DNA of 64,000 nt from Haloarcula regularis. GTDB lineage: Archaea > Halobacteriota > Halobacteria > Halobacteriales > Haloarculaceae. Positions 17,165 to 26,687 of this stretch are shown one piece after another. The notes beneath the pieces were generated by a model. That model saw only the letters and a program-made list of their open reading frames with translations, was not told the origin of the DNA and did not search any database. Each line of letters begins with the position of its first letter. Position 1 is the stretch's first letter. The translations under genes were made by a program, and so were the position numbers. The stretch lies in contig NZ_CP119794.1 in the NCBI RefSeq assembly GCF_029338315.1, positions 2,976,001 through 3,040,000 on the forward strand, in the 5' to 3' direction.

Positions 17165-17431
17165 CTACGACTCGCGGAGCGCGGCCAGCAGGTCCCGGGC
17201 GGACTCGAGGTGCTCGTCGGCCTCGGGGTCGCCCGTCGTCTCGACGTTCGACAGCAGGTGGTCGAGCTGGTCCAGGCGCTTCGCCCGGGCGTCGGGGCCC
17301 AGGTCACTCTCGGCGAGGTCCGTCGCGATGGCTTCGGCCTCGCCCAGCCAGCGGGCGGCCGACCGCTCGACCGGCCGTTCGCCAGTCGCTTGGATGTGGG
17401 CCGCCAGGCTATCGAGTCGGTCCTCTGTCAT
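17165..17431 (-). CDS. Small conserved haloarchaeal protein
   Basis: An 88-residue all-helical, acidic protein starting MTEDRLDSLAAHIQ. It reads as two or three amphipathic helices (SAARWLGEAEAIATDLAES, RAKRLDQLDHLLSNVE) and has no catalytic motif. It lies on the opposite strand between cobA and cbiP, immediately abutting the cobA stop. Possibly a helical-bundle regulator or chaperone, but I cannot assign a role. An ATG at 17455 would add eight residues. Confidence 0.7.
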   Translation of the reverse strand: MTEDRLDSLAAHIQATGERPVERSAARWLGEAEAIATDLAESDLGPDARAKRLDQLDHLLSNVETTGDPEADEHLESARDLLAALRES

Positions 17432-17548
17432 CACTCCCCGTTCGGTCCGTGACACCGTAGGCGATTCGGTCCTCGCGGTGGCGCCGGTCGCACTGCGTAG
17501 CTAACCGGGAGTCTCAAGCGGGCCCGGTCCCAAGCACCGGCGACTCGA

Positions 17549-19016
17549 ATGACGACCGTCCTCGTCGCCGGCACCGCGTCCCACGTGGGCAAGAGCACGA
17601 TAGCGGCGGGGCTCTGTCGCCTCCTGTCGAACCGCGGGCGAGACGTGGCGCCGTTCAAGGCTCAGAACATGAGCAACAACGCCCGGGCCACGCCGGGCGG
17701 CGAGGTCGGTGTCTCACAGTACGTCCAGGCGCGGGCGGCCCGCGTCTCGCCGACGACCGACCACAACCCCGTCCTGCTCAAGCCCCGCGGCGACGGTGAG
17801 TCCCAGCTGGTCGTCGACGGCGACGCCGTCGCCGATGTCTCGGCGGGCGCGTACTACGCGGACCACTGGGACACCGCGCTGGCCGCGGCCGAGGCCGCAC
17901 ACGAGCGACTCGCCCGCGATCACGATGTCGTCGTCGCGGAGGGGGCCGGCTCCATCGCCGAAATCAACCTCCACGACCGCGACCTCGCGAACGTCGAGAC
18001 GGCCCGGTTCGCCGACGCCGAGGTGCTGCTGGTGGCCGACATCGAGCGCGGCGGCGTCTTCGCGTCCATCGTCGGGACGTTCGAACTCGTCCCCGAGGCC
18101 GTCCGCGACCGCATCGCCGGCGTCGTCATCACGAAGTTCCGCGGCGACCGCTCGCTGCTCGCGCCCGGTATCGAGGCCGTCGAGGAGCGCACCGGCGTGC
18201 CGGTGCTCGGCGTCGTCCCCTACGAGGACCCCGGCCTCCCCGAGGAAGACAGCGTCTCGCTCCCGCCGGTCGGCACGCGCGCGGTCCGCGGCGACGACGA
18301 CGGCGTCCCCGAAGACCGGAGCGTCACCGTCGCCGTGCCCCGCCTCCCGCGCATCTCGAACTTCACAGACCTCGAACCGCTGGTCCGCGAACCGGGCGTC
18401 CGGGTCGCCTACGTCCCGCCCGCCGACTCGCTCGCGGACGCCGACGCCGTCGTCCTGCCCGGGAGCAAGAACACCGTCGACGACCTGCTGGCGCTCCGCG
18501 AGGCGGGGTTCGATGAGCGACTCGCCGCCTTCGAGGGACCGGTTGTCGGCCTCTGTGGCGGCTACCAGATGCTCGGAGAGACGCTGACGAATGCTACCCT
18601 CGAAGGTACTGATGACGAGGAGCGCGTCGACGGCTTCGGCCTGCTCCCCGTCGAGACGACGTTCTCCGAGACCAAGACGGTCGAGCACGTCACGCGGCAG
18701 ATTCGCGGCGTCGGCCCGCTCGACGGCGCCGAGGGCGTCGTGGAGGGCTACGAGATACACACGGGTGAGTCGACGTCGACCGGCGACGTGACGCGCCCCT
18801 TCGCGACCGAGGGCCGCCACCGACGACGTGCTCGGTACCTACCTCCACGACCTCTTCGAGAACGAGTCTGCGAGAGATACCTTCGTGAGAAATACGTTCG
18901 CGGCCGCCGGTATCGACCCGCCGCGGGAGGGAGACTCCGGGCAGCCAAATCCCTACGAGCGCGCCGCACGGATGGTCGCCGACCACGTGGACCTCGGGCC
19001 GCTCGGGGTCGAGTAA
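17549..19016 (+). pseudogene. cbiP: Adenosylcobyric acid synthase CbiP, frameshifted near the 3' end
   Basis: This glutamine amidotransferase amidates the corrin ring side chains to give adenosylcobyric acid. The N-terminal synthetase domain shows TASHVGKST and [10 protein letters not shown]. The amidotransferase domain has the nucleophile Cys in [10 protein letters not shown] near residue 335 and GYEIHTG. Near 18820, after VTRPFATEG, the frame slips. The true end ([16 protein letters not shown]...GPLGVE) lies in another frame to the stop at 19016. Two bases seem missing in a GGCGCCGCC-like run. In the first frame translation would run on into minD2. Confidence 0.87.
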
Positions 19017-19075
19017 GGTTTTTTCGGATCGAATATTCGCGAACTTTATGTGCGATGGGGCGGGGACGCACGCAC

Positions 19076-19843
19076 ATGGTCGAAGTCTTCGCCGTCGCCA
19101 GCGGGAAAGGGGGGACGGGCAAGACGACGAGCACCGTCGCGCTGGGCATGGCGCTGTCGGACCGGTACGACGTGACCGTCGTCGACGCCGACACCGGGAT
19201 GGCGAACCTGCTCTTTCACGCCGGGCTCTCTGACGCCGAGACCACGCTGCACGACGTGCTGGCCGACGACGCGTCCGTCGTCGACGCGGCCTACGACCGC
19301 TTCGGGATGACCGTGGTCCCCTGCGGGACGAGTCTGGAGGGGTTCCGCGACGCCGACCCGACGCGGCTGCGAGACGTCGTCGCGACGCTCGCGGCCGACA
19401 CCGACGTCATCCTGCTTGACTCGCCCCCGGCGCTGGACAGTCGCGCCGCCGTCCTCCCGGTGGTGATGGCGGACCGGACCGTGGTCGTCCTCCAGCCGAC
19501 GATACCGGCCATCTCCGACGGCCTCAAGGTCCAGGAGTACGCCGCCTCCTACGACACCGACGTGGCCGGCCTCCTGTTCAACAAGGTCAGGGACGACGAA
19601 CCTATCGACCGGGTCGCCGAGAAGACCGAGCGGTACTTCGACGGACCGACGCTCGCGGCAGTTCCGGAGGCCCAGGCCGCACGCGAGGCCCGGCGGGCGG
19701 GTCGACCGTTGCTCGCCCACGCGCCCGAGTCGGCGGCGGCCGCGGCCTACCGGCGTGCGGCGGACGCGCTGACAGTAGCCAGCGGCCGGCCGGGAGACGT
19801 CGCCGACCGCTTCCGGAGCGCGGTCATCCCCCACCCGCCATGA
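19076..19843 (+). CDS. minD2: MinD/ParA-family ATPase (MinD2-like)
   Basis: A 255-residue P-loop ATPase of the MinD/ParA group with the deviant Walker A motif KGGTGKTT at residues 11-18, the [11 protein letters not shown] switch I region and [12 protein letters not shown] 19076 begins directly with [13 protein letters not shown]. In Haloferax volcanii a MinD homolog beside cobalamin genes (MinD2) influences cell shape and motility, and the same neighbourhood here suggests orthology. No C-terminal amphipathic membrane helix of bacterial MinD type is obvious. Stop overlaps the next gene by 4 bases. Confidence 0.82.
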   Translation: MVEVFAVASGKGGTGKTTSTVALGMALSDRYDVTVVDADTGMANLLFHAGLSDAETTLHDVLADDASVVDAAYDRFGMTVVPCGTSLEGFRDADPTRLRDVVATLAADTDVILLDSPPALDSRAAVLPVVMADRTVVVLQPTIPAISDGLKVQEYAASYDTDVAGLLFNKVRDDEPIDRVAEKTERYFDGPTLAAVPEAQAAREARRAGRPLLAHAPESAAAAAYRRAADALTVASGRPGDVADRFRSAVIPHPP

Positions 19844-20391
19844 GGCTCCCAACCGGTCGCCTCTGCAAGTCGCGGGTCGTCGCCGACCCGCGGGAACCGC
19901 TCGCGGACGTGCTCGACCGCGAGCTGACGGGCTACGCGGTCTTCGAGTCCCAGGACGCGCTCCTGCTCGATGCCGAGGGGCGCGGCGTCATCACCTTCGA
20001 GGACGGCGTGCCGGTCGTCGCCTACCACACCGGGACGGACCGCGGCGGACCGCCGGCGCTGGCCGACCTGGCGATCCCCGGCCCCTACCACGTCTCGCTG
20101 CACGAACTGCCGGCGACCGATCTGGCGGCCGTCCACGACGCGACGGACCTCAAGGTGCCCCCGGGGATGCCGGCCGAGCGACTCGCCGGCGACCCGGCGC
20201 TGGCCGAGAGCACGCGCCGGGCCGACCCGGACCGGTCGGCGGGCGACGAGCCCGCGAACTCCCAGACGGAGGGAGACCCCGGCGACGCGAGCGCCGTCGA
20301 GGCGTTCCTCGAGGACACGGAGAAGATCTCGGCCATCAAAGAGCAGGCGCGCGCCGAGGCCCGGGAGCGGGCCGAGGAGTGGGACCTCTAG
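19840..20391 (+). CDS. Haloarchaeal protein coupled to minD2
   Basis: A 183-residue acidic protein whose ATG overlaps the minD2 stop (ATGA). The N-terminal 110 residues look like a small alpha/beta domain ([36 protein letters not shown]). Then follows a disordered Asp/Ser-rich linker and a charged C-terminal helix ([20 protein letters not shown]). I recall an uncharacterised partner gene (HVO_0596 in Haloferax) in the same position. Coupling suggests a stoichiometric relation with MinD2. No catalytic motif seen. Confidence 0.75.
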   Translation: MRLPTGRLCKSRVVADPREPLADVLDRELTGYAVFESQDALLLDAEGRGVITFEDGVPVVAYHTGTDRGGPPALADLAIPGPYHVSLHELPATDLAAVHDATDLKVPPGMPAERLAGDPALAESTRRADPDRSAGDEPANSQTEGDPGDASAVEAFLEDTEKISAIKEQARAEARERAEEWDL

Positions 20392-20616
20392 CGCCGCGGA
20401 CCTCACTTGTTAATGTCCCATCGCCGCATCCCCGGGCGGCACACCTCGTCCCGAGCATCGGCACGAGGCGGAGAGCGGTGGCCGCGAGGGTCCGTCCGAG
20501 CCACAGGCGTCGCTCATCGTCACGCGAAGCGACACCGCTTTTGCCATTCTTGCTCTCACTCGCGATGCGGCGTGAACCGTCGGCAGAACCCCTCTCGCGG
20601 GCGGAAAACTCAGATA

Positions 20617-20850
20617 TCAGCTCGTCCGGACCGGAATCCACCAGACCCGCGAGCGCCCCCCGACCTTCTTGCTGGTGACGTCCGTCTCCGCGGCCAGGCT
20701 GTGCAACTTGTTTAGCGCCGTCCGGCGCGAACAGCCCAGCCGGTCGGCGACTTCCGAGGCCGTCAGTGGCTCCGCGTAGTCGTTCCGGTCTCTGAACACC
20801 TCGATGACGTCGGATTCGGTGTACTGGACTTCCCGTCCGGGTGGTGACAT
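20617..20850 (-). CDS. Winged-helix DNA-binding protein
   Basis: A 77-residue protein consisting almost wholly of an HTH: TASEVADRLGCSRRTALNKL is the helix-turn-helix, and KKVGGRSRVWWIP forms the wing. The same module occurs at the N-terminus of the regulator at 35436-36002. ATG 20850 is supported by a TATA-like TACTTATACTG (opposite orientation) centred about 27 bases upstream, so the mRNA is probably leaderless. Target genes unknown. An inverted repeat 90-106 bases upstream may be its operator. Confidence 0.8.
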   Translation of the reverse strand: MSPPGREVQYTESDVIEVFRDRNDYAEPLTASEVADRLGCSRRTALNKLHSLAAETDVTSKKVGGRSRVWWIPVRTS

Positions 20851-21154
20851 GTGAGAAATCACGACGGCCTGGTACTTATACTGTCGGTCGTCCATGAGGA
20901 ACGCCTCGACGTCCCGCGGTCTACCCGGCGACAGGCATGTTACAGGGGTTGTAACAGGTGTCGGGATCGGTAACGGGTGCGCGAGAATAAGTATAGACTG
21001 TTCCCCCCGCATTATTCGGGTGGGACGCTCCAGTCCCACTGGCCTGGATGCCAGGTCCGCCAGGGACCCTTCGATTCGGCCTTCCATGGTCCCCCATTCC
21101 CCCTCCACCCCCGTTCCGGTCGCCCGGTCCCCCGTCTGACATCGCGCCCTCGTA
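20851..21154. promoter_or_regulatory. Intergenic region with TGTTACA-ggggt-TGTAACA palindrome
   Basis: About 300 bases without a credible gene lie between two minus-strand regulator genes. It holds a promoter-like TATA element near 20877, and a perfect 7-5-7 inverted repeat at 20938-20944 and 20950-20956. Another GTAAC is near 20972, and an AT-rich ATAAGTATAG near 20990. The remaining 130 bases are C-rich and featureless. The palindrome is a likely operator for one of the neighbouring HTH proteins. Confidence 0.5.
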
Positions 21155-21958
21155 TCACTCCTGTGAGTCGGCCACGAGTGTCTCCAGCGGGTCCGCCCGT
21201 TCCTTGCGTCGCTCGTACTGCGCGTGCGCCCACTCAATGACGGACTCGTCGGCCGACTCGATGGTCGCCCTGAGGTTGTTCCCGTCGTCGTAGACGGCCA
21301 GACAGCACCCCGTGTCGTCCAGTAACAGCCCGAACGACAGTGGCGCCTCGTGGACGAAGATGTCGATACCGCCGTGTTCTATCCCCCGCTCGAACGCCGT
21401 CGGGAAGTCCGAGGCGGAGCGGGCGATGACGTCCCGGTCGACGACGAGCGTCATCTCGACGTCCGAGTCGAGGAGTTCGGCCGCCACCTCGTTGAACGAC
21501 TGGGAGACGATCGGCGAGATGGCCCGTACCCGTCCCTCGGCCGATCGGAACCGGTCGATGAGCCGGCTCACCGCCGCGAGCGGGTCCTGTTCGGTCCCCC
21601 GCGTCATCGTGCTCTCGATCAGCAGCGCCGCGGGGAACCGGTCGGCCACCGGTTCCAGGTGCGTCGCGACGGGGCCGAACTCGCGGGCCCGTTCGACTTC
21701 GGTCAGCAGCGACCGGTACCGCGTCAGCACCCGCCGCCCGGTCACCGTCGGGTGGTACTGCCCGTCGCGTTTGTAGACCCAGTCGCGCTCCCTGAACCCG
21801 GCGAGGATGCGCTGGACGGTCGTCCGCGTCGCGTCTACCCGGTCGCGTAGGTCGCAAGGTCGTGCCGGCGTCTCACACAGGGCCGACAGCACCGCGAACC
21901 GCTGGGGGGACCCAGTGAGAAACTGGACGTCCCCGAAGGCCGCCTCGTCGGGTTCCAT
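21155..21958 (-). CDS. HTH transcriptional regulator with FilR1-like sensor domain
   Basis: A 267-residue regulator. The N-terminal winged helix (RFAVLSALCETPARPCDLRD, then ATRTTVQRILAGFRERDWV) reads as an archaeal ArsR/FilR-type DNA-binding domain. The C-terminal 150 residues match the FilR1/DUF1724 domain: IESTMTRG, RAISPIVSQSF, EMTLVVDRDVI, and a final GNNLRATIES strand. That domain is thought to sense small molecules or phosphate-type ligands, but the effector is unknown here. Starts at ATG 21958 and is followed downstream by the pilin-type operon in the same direction with a separate promoter region. Confidence 0.85.
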   Translation of the reverse strand: MEPDEAAFGDVQFLTGSPQRFAVLSALCETPARPCDLRDRVDATRTTVQRILAGFRERDWVYKRDGQYHPTVTGRRVLTRYRSLLTEVERAREFGPVATHLEPVADRFPAALLIESTMTRGTEQDPLAAVSRLIDRFRSAEGRVRAISPIVSQSFNEVAAELLDSDVEMTLVVDRDVIARSASDFPTAFERGIEHGGIDIFVHEAPLSFGLLLDDTGCCLAVYDDGNNLRATIESADESVIEWAHAQYERRKERADPLETLVADSQE

Positions 21959-22018
21959 TGGTTTACAGTACCAGGCCCCTGCGTGTTTAGTGTCACGATT
22001 GTGTAGCTGTCGATCGCG

Positions 22019-22546
22019 TCATCGACCGACCGGGCGGACGAAGACGGTCACGCGCGTCTCGCCGCGGGGTGTCGTCGTCGTGACGTCGAGACCGACGCCG
22101 ACGACGTGGGTGGTGCCGATCCGGTTCTGGACGAGGACGCCCCGGTCGACGACGCAGGCACCGAACTCTCGGGCCGGGCCGCCCGGACAGCGCTCGTCGG
22201 CCCACGCTTCGGCGACGGTCCCGTTGTAGGTCACCGCGTGGACCGTCCCGGCGTCGACCCGCGAGGTCCGGAGTCGCTCGAGTCGCGGTTCCAGTCGGTC
22301 GCGGACCTCCGTCACCGCGGCCCGCCGGCGCGACCAGGCGTACTCGCCGGTGACGCCCGACTGCGCAGTCGCGACCGCCCGGTCGAGCGCGCGCCGGGCG
22401 TCCCGCGTCGGATCGCCGTAGTCCCCCGTCGCCCGGACGTCCCCGTGGTAGCCCAGCTGGAGTGACGCGAGGACGACCGGCGCCAGCGCGACTGCGACGA
22501 GCGCCGCCGCCACGAGCACGAGCTGGCCCCGTCTCACGCGTACCAC
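22019..22546 (-). CDS. Pilin-like protein (DUF7261-type)
   Basis: A 175-residue membrane-anchored protein, last of a seven-gene operon. The N-terminus RRGQLVLVAAALVAVALAPVV resembles a type IV pilin signal: a short basic leader, a Gly-Gln junction, then about 20 hydrophobic residues. The remainder is a beta-rich extracellular domain with two Cys (CPGG and GACV) that may form a disulfide. It begins with GTG at 22546, overlapping the preceding gene by 13 bases. I believe it falls in the DUF7261 family known only from haloarchaea. Confidence 0.78.
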   Translation of the reverse strand: MVRVRRGQLVLVAAALVAVALAPVVLASLQLGYHGDVRATGDYGDPTRDARRALDRAVATAQSGVTGEYAWSRRRAAVTEVRDRLEPRLERLRTSRVDAGTVHAVTYNGTVAEAWADERCPGGPAREFGACVVDRGVLVQNRIGTTHVVGVGLDVTTTTPRGETRVTVFVRPVGR

Positions 22547-22938
22547 ACCTCGATGCGGACCCGGCCGTACCCGGTCGGGACCGTCGCCGTCCCCGTCGGG
22601 ACTCCATCGGGTTTCGGGAACCCGACGGTCCCGTGTGGCGTCACGACCCGGTACATCACGTTCGCGGGCACGATGCGGTCGACGCGGCGTTCGAGCGCGC
22701 CCCGTTCTCGCTCGAAGGCCGCTTCGCTGCGCAGCACCTCCCCCAGCCGCGTCGTGCCGCCGTGACGCGGCGCCTCGGTTGCCACCACCGTCGCCGTATC
22801 CTCGGCGTAGGCCGTCAGCTGGGGCGTCCGCGTGTCCGGCGCCGGTGTCCCGAGCGCGAATCCCAGCGCGACGCCGAGTATCAGCACGGCACCCAGCGCC
22901 ACCTCGACCAGCGACAGCGGGAGTTGCGCCCTAGGCAT
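22534..22938 (-). CDS. Pilin-like protein (DUF7262-type)
   Basis: A 134-residue minor-pilin-like protein. MPRAQLPLSLVEVALGAVLIL looks like a classical prepilin: an Arg-Ala cleavage region followed by a hydrophobic helix with a Glu near position 5 of the mature chain, the residue that aids subunit docking in type IV pili. The C-terminal part is a small beta domain ending VRIEVWYA. Start and stop overlap neighbours (8 and 13 bases), so expression is coupled within the operon. Confidence 0.78.
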   Translation of the reverse strand: MPRAQLPLSLVEVALGAVLILGVALGFALGTPAPDTRTPQLTAYAEDTATVVATEAPRHGGTTRLGEVLRSEAAFERERGALERRVDRIVPANVMYRVVTPHGTVGFPKPDGVPTGTATVPTGYGRVRIEVWYA

Positions 22939-23641
22939 CGACGCTCACCGCCAGCGTGGCCTTCGTCGTCCGGGCGGCGTCGTAGGCGACGGTCACGTCG
23001 CCCTCGTCCAGCGGACCGGCGAACCGAAACCGGAGCGTCGCCGTCTCGTAAGGGACCAGCGACACGTCGAAGCGCCCCTCGAGGCCGCCTTCGTCGTGGA
23101 GGACGACCCTGTCGTCGGCCCGGACCGTCCAGACGGTGGTCCCGTTCGGCGGCGCCAGGGTCACCGTCGCCGCGCCGGTGCGGCGGGGGAGCGTCACCGT
23201 GGCGGTGGCTCCAAGGTCCGGGGTCAGCCTCTCGCGCGTCCGCTGCTCGACGAGGACGATGCGCCGGACCGTCGTCCCGCCCTGCGGGGTGCCCCGGCGC
23301 GCAATCGTCCGGCCGTCGAGGGTGACGCGGACGTCGTACGCGTCGTCGGCCGGGGCGACTCGTGGGAGGGCGCCGCCGTCGAACGACCGGACCCGGTCCC
23401 GCGCGAGGACGTTCTCCCGGACCGCCAGCGGACCGTCCGGCGCGACCAGGTGGTCGGCGAGCGCGGCCGCGGCGCGTCGCTCGTCTGGCGTGCGGTCGCC
23501 GCCGCCGATGGCCGCGTCGGCCATCCCCAGGCTCAGACCGGTCACCACCGTGAGGACGACGAGCGCGAGCGCCAGTGCCGGGAGCGTCGTCTGCGCGCGG
23601 CCCCGTCGAGCGCCGGGCGGTTCGACCCTCGCGTCGCTCAT
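22931..23641 (-). CDS. Pilin-like protein (DUF7263-type)
   Basis: A 236-residue protein with a basic N-terminus (ARRGRAQTTLPALALALVVL) followed by one membrane helix, then an extracellular beta domain of about 190 residues rich in Thr, Val and Arg. The layout is that of a large pilus subunit or adhesin-like tip protein. No catalytic residues seen. It overlaps its neighbours by 4 and 8 bases, indicating a single polycistron. Family name DUF7263 is from memory. Confidence 0.78.
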   Translation of the reverse strand: MSDARVEPPGARRGRAQTTLPALALALVVLTVVTGLSLGMADAAIGGGDRTPDERRAAAALADHLVAPDGPLAVRENVLARDRVRSFDGGALPRVAPADDAYDVRVTLDGRTIARRGTPQGGTTVRRIVLVEQRTRERLTPDLGATATVTLPRRTGAATVTLAPPNGTTVWTVRADDRVVLHDEGGLEGRFDVSLVPYETATLRFRFAGPLDEGDVTVAYDAARTTKATLAVSVDA

Positions 23642-24081
23642 CGTTCCTCCAGTTCGACGGTCAACTCGTCGGGCGACCCGTCCACTGTCACCACTGTCTC
23701 GGCGCCGCTCTCCCAGGTCCCGGCGAGCGCGCCGACGCGGTCCGACAACACCGGGCGGGTCCGACCTCCGACGGACGGGTCGGGGTGGACCAGGACGAGC
23801 TCGCGCCCGTCCGTCCGAATCTCGTAGGCCGCCCCGCCGATGGTCGCCGGCAGGTCGACCGGGTACCGCGCCGACGCCGCCCGCCCGTCCGGTGGCACGG
23901 CCTGTTCGACGCGGGCCGTCGCTTCGGCCAGCGTCCGCTCGCCCAGCTCGCTCCCGACGGCCGCCCGGTAGGTCGGGACGGCGCCGCCGTACAGCGTCGT
24001 CGTCAGGAGGCCGATATAGACCACCACCAGCCCCAGCGCGAGCAGCTTCTCGACGACCGGACTGACCGCGCGGTTATCCAT
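23638..24081 (-). CDS. Pilin-like protein (DUF7266-type)
   Basis: A 147-residue protein opening MDNRAVSPVVEKLLALGLVVV, very close to the archaeal pilin consensus in which a short charged leader with Arg-Ala precedes SPVV and a hydrophobic helix. The C-terminal domain carries ASARYPVDLPATIGG and ends in VDGSPDELTVELEER, a typical small beta-sandwich. It starts at ATG 24081, overlapping the upstream gene by 8 bases. A larger upstream open frame in this phase is a shadow of the 24074-24802 gene. Confidence 0.8.
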   Translation of the reverse strand: MDNRAVSPVVEKLLALGLVVVYIGLLTTTLYGGAVPTYRAAVGSELGERTLAEATARVEQAVPPDGRAASARYPVDLPATIGGAAYEIRTDGRELVLVHPDPSVGGRTRPVLSDRVGALAGTWESGAETVVTVDGSPDELTVELEER

Positions 24082-24802
24082 GGGCCACCTCCAGGCGCAT
24101 CCGGTGGACCACGAGGTACAGCGTCCGGTTCCCGGGGAAGGTGGCGTGGACGCTCCGGACCCCGTCGTCGTCGAGGTCACGGATCTCCGTCGTGGCGTTC
24201 TGCCGCCGGAAGTAGCGGGCCAGTGGGCCTGGTGTGGCCGTCTCCAGTGCGACCCCGTACTCCCGCTCGCCCAGTTCGATCCGCTCGTGGCTGACGTTCG
24301 TCCGGAGTCGCGCCGACGCGCCGCCGTTCCCGGCGACGCCCTCTCCGCGGGCCCCGAGGCGCGGCGCGCCGACGACGAGCGTCTCCCCGTCACGCGTGAC
24401 CGTGACGGGCGGGTCCCGCTCCAGCCACGCGTTCCCGGCCGTGCCGCGAACCACGCTTCCAGCGAGGAACGCGACCCGGGACTGACCGGAGGCGTACACC
24501 AGCCCGCCGACCTCGACCGTTCGCACGACACCCGCGGACGTCGTGATTCTGAGGTCACGCTCGACGGTCGACAGGCGCCCCTCGGTGAAACTGACCCGCG
24601 CTTCGTTCGGCCCGGTGTGTTCGACCGGCCGGAGTTCGGTCCGGAAGGCGTGTTCGACACGTGTCTCGTCGGCCGCCGCGGTCTGGCCGTCGACGACGGT
24701 GCCGACGGCCGCCGTCAGGCCCCCCAGCGCGACCACGGTGATGCCAAGCAGCAGGACGACGCCGACGACGTGTGACTGGCCGCGCGACGGCGTCCGACTC
24801 AC
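24074..24802 (-). CDS. Archaellin/pilin-like protein (DUF7289-type)
   Basis: A 242-residue protein with the N-terminus RGQSHVVGVVLLLGITVVALG, where the Gly-Gln peptide is the expected prepilin peptidase site and the following helix would build the filament core. The extracellular part contains several Asn-x-Ser/Thr sites that could be N-glycosylated (for example NVS and NAT), as on known haloarchaeal pilins. The ATG overlaps the stop of the TadC-like gene by 4 bases. Of the five pilin-like genes this one looks most like a major subunit. Confidence 0.82.
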   Translation of the reverse strand: MSRTPSRGQSHVVGVVLLLGITVVALGGLTAAVGTVVDGQTAAADETRVEHAFRTELRPVEHTGPNEARVSFTEGRLSTVERDLRITTSAGVVRTVEVGGLVYASGQSRVAFLAGSVVRGTAGNAWLERDPPVTVTRDGETLVVGAPRLGARGEGVAGNGGASARLRTNVSHERIELGEREYGVALETATPGPLARYFRRQNATTEIRDLDDDGVRSVHATFPGNRTLYLVVHRMRLEVAHG

Positions 24803-26687
24803 AGCAGCCCCACCCCCGCGAAGACGACGTAGGCGATACAGACCTGCCCGCCGGAGTGAAGCAGCGCCTCGTAGACGCCGCGGCTGGCCGTGCCGGCGAA
24901 CCAGCCACAGGCGAGCATCGTCGCCTGGGTGACGACGTAGAACCGGTATCGTGCCCGCTCGGGGTCGACCGCGGCTGGGTCGAAGGCGACGGTCGACCCG
25001 TCGGCGACGGCCGACAGCTGGGTAAACTCGGCCAGGACGTAGACGTTGACGGCGACGGTGATGCCAAGCACCAGCAGGGCCGTCGTCCAGCCGACGGCGA
25101 CGTAGACCAAAAGCGCCGAGCGGAGCGACTTGCGCTGGTGGTAGAGCGTCCCGATCTCGGTCTGCAGGGTCTCGAAGACGTCCTCGCTGTCGCTCCCGGC
25201 GTCGAGCGCGCCGACGACGAGCCCGATGGTCTGTTCGGCCAGCGGCGTCCCGACGCGCTCGACGAACTGCTCGAGCGCCGCCGAGCGTCCGTTGGTCGCC
25301 TCCCCGTCCGGACTGTCGCTCAGGCCAAGCGTGAACGCGAGCGCGTCGACGTCCGCGGCGAGCGCCCCCAGTTCCACCTCCGCCGCCACCCGCCGAACCG
25401 CCTCGGGGAACGGCCGCCCGAGGGCGACGTGGCCGGCGACGGCGTGGACGAAGTCCTGTATCTCCCGGTCCTTCGCGTCGTCACGGCGCGCCCTGCGGAC
25501 GGCGACGGCGCCGACCGGGAGCCCGACGGCGACGTACGACAGCAGGCCGACGTTCAGCGGTCGGTAGCCCAGCGACCAGAGACCAGCGGCGACCAGCACC
25601 CCGGCCGGCACGGCGACGACGAGCGCGCTCGCGGGGTTCGTGTGGGCCGTCGCGAGCGTCGCCAGCGGACCGTCGGGCCGGTGGTACGTCGGCGTCGCGG
25701 TCGTCGTGGGCCGCAGCGAGTGGACGAGCCAGGACGCGAGGACCCCGGTCACCAGGACGAACCCCGCGCTCGCGTAGACTACGGCCGCCCTGACCGTGGT
25801 CTCGCCCAGCGGGGTCGACACCGGCGCCGACAGCCCTGGCGCGAGCACGCTCATGACGGTGACGATGAGGACGACCAGCGCCGGCACCACCAGGAGGACG
25901 ACGAACAGCTCCGCGAGCAGTTCGAGGTAGCCGGTCGCGCGCTCGTGGCGGCGGGTCTGCTGGTGGGCGAGGAGTCGCCCCTCCATCTCCAGATAGCCCG
26001 CCAACGCCTCGGTGCTCTGGTTGGCGTGTTCCTTGAACTTCAGCAGGAACGGTGCGAGCAGGTCCCGGGAGGGCGTCTCGCCCGCGACCTGTTCGAGCCC
26101 GTCGTCCAGGCTTCCGGTCAGCGCGCCCCGGTTGAGCGCACGCCGGAACGCTCGGCCCGTCTCGCCGTAGGCGTCCTGCCGGGCCACCGCCCGGAGCATC
26201 GCCTCCCGGTCGTGGGTGCCGGAGGCGAGCACGCGGAGGTACCGGACGGCGCCGGGGAGCGTCGCGGCGATGTCGGCCCGTCGACCGGCGGCGACCCACG
26301 AGAGGTAGCGGTCGCCCAGCCGGAACACCGCGGTCCGACAGCAGAGCCCGGCCGCCGCACTGGCGACGAGCAGGAGGACCGCCCGGGGGACCGTCGGCAG
26401 CGGCAGACGGTTGAGGACCGGCAGACTCTCGCCGACCACGGCCGCGAGCCGGGTGACTGCGGCCGGCGGGGCGAGTGCGGCCAGCGTCGCGGTGCCGGTG
26501 ATACCGGCGACGAGCGCCAGCCACGCGAGGCCGTACAGCCGCGCGACGTAGAGTCCGAACCCGGTGTCTGGGTCGGCCGCCCGGTACCGGGCCCGCGTCG
26601 CGGTGTGGCGGTCGTCGTCGGCGTGGTGGGCAAAGAGTGCGTACAGCCCCGGTCGACGATACCGAGCGGGGGACCGTCAGTCGTCAT
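24799..26687 (-). pseudogene. tadC: TadC/T2SF pilus membrane platform protein, frameshift near the start
   Basis: The main frame encodes an F-family (type II secretion/pilus assembly) polytopic membrane protein with two T2SF repeats (FKEHANQSTEALAGYLEMEG near the first and DALAFTLGLSDS near the second) and about nine membrane helices. The N-terminus lies in another frame: ATG 26687 reads MTTDGPPLGIVDRG, and after one G missing from CGGGGGCTG near 26648 the sequence continues LYALFAHHADDDRHTATRARY. The start overlaps the ATPase stop by 11 bases. The GTG at 26439 seen in the main frame is therefore not the true start. Confidence 0.85.
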
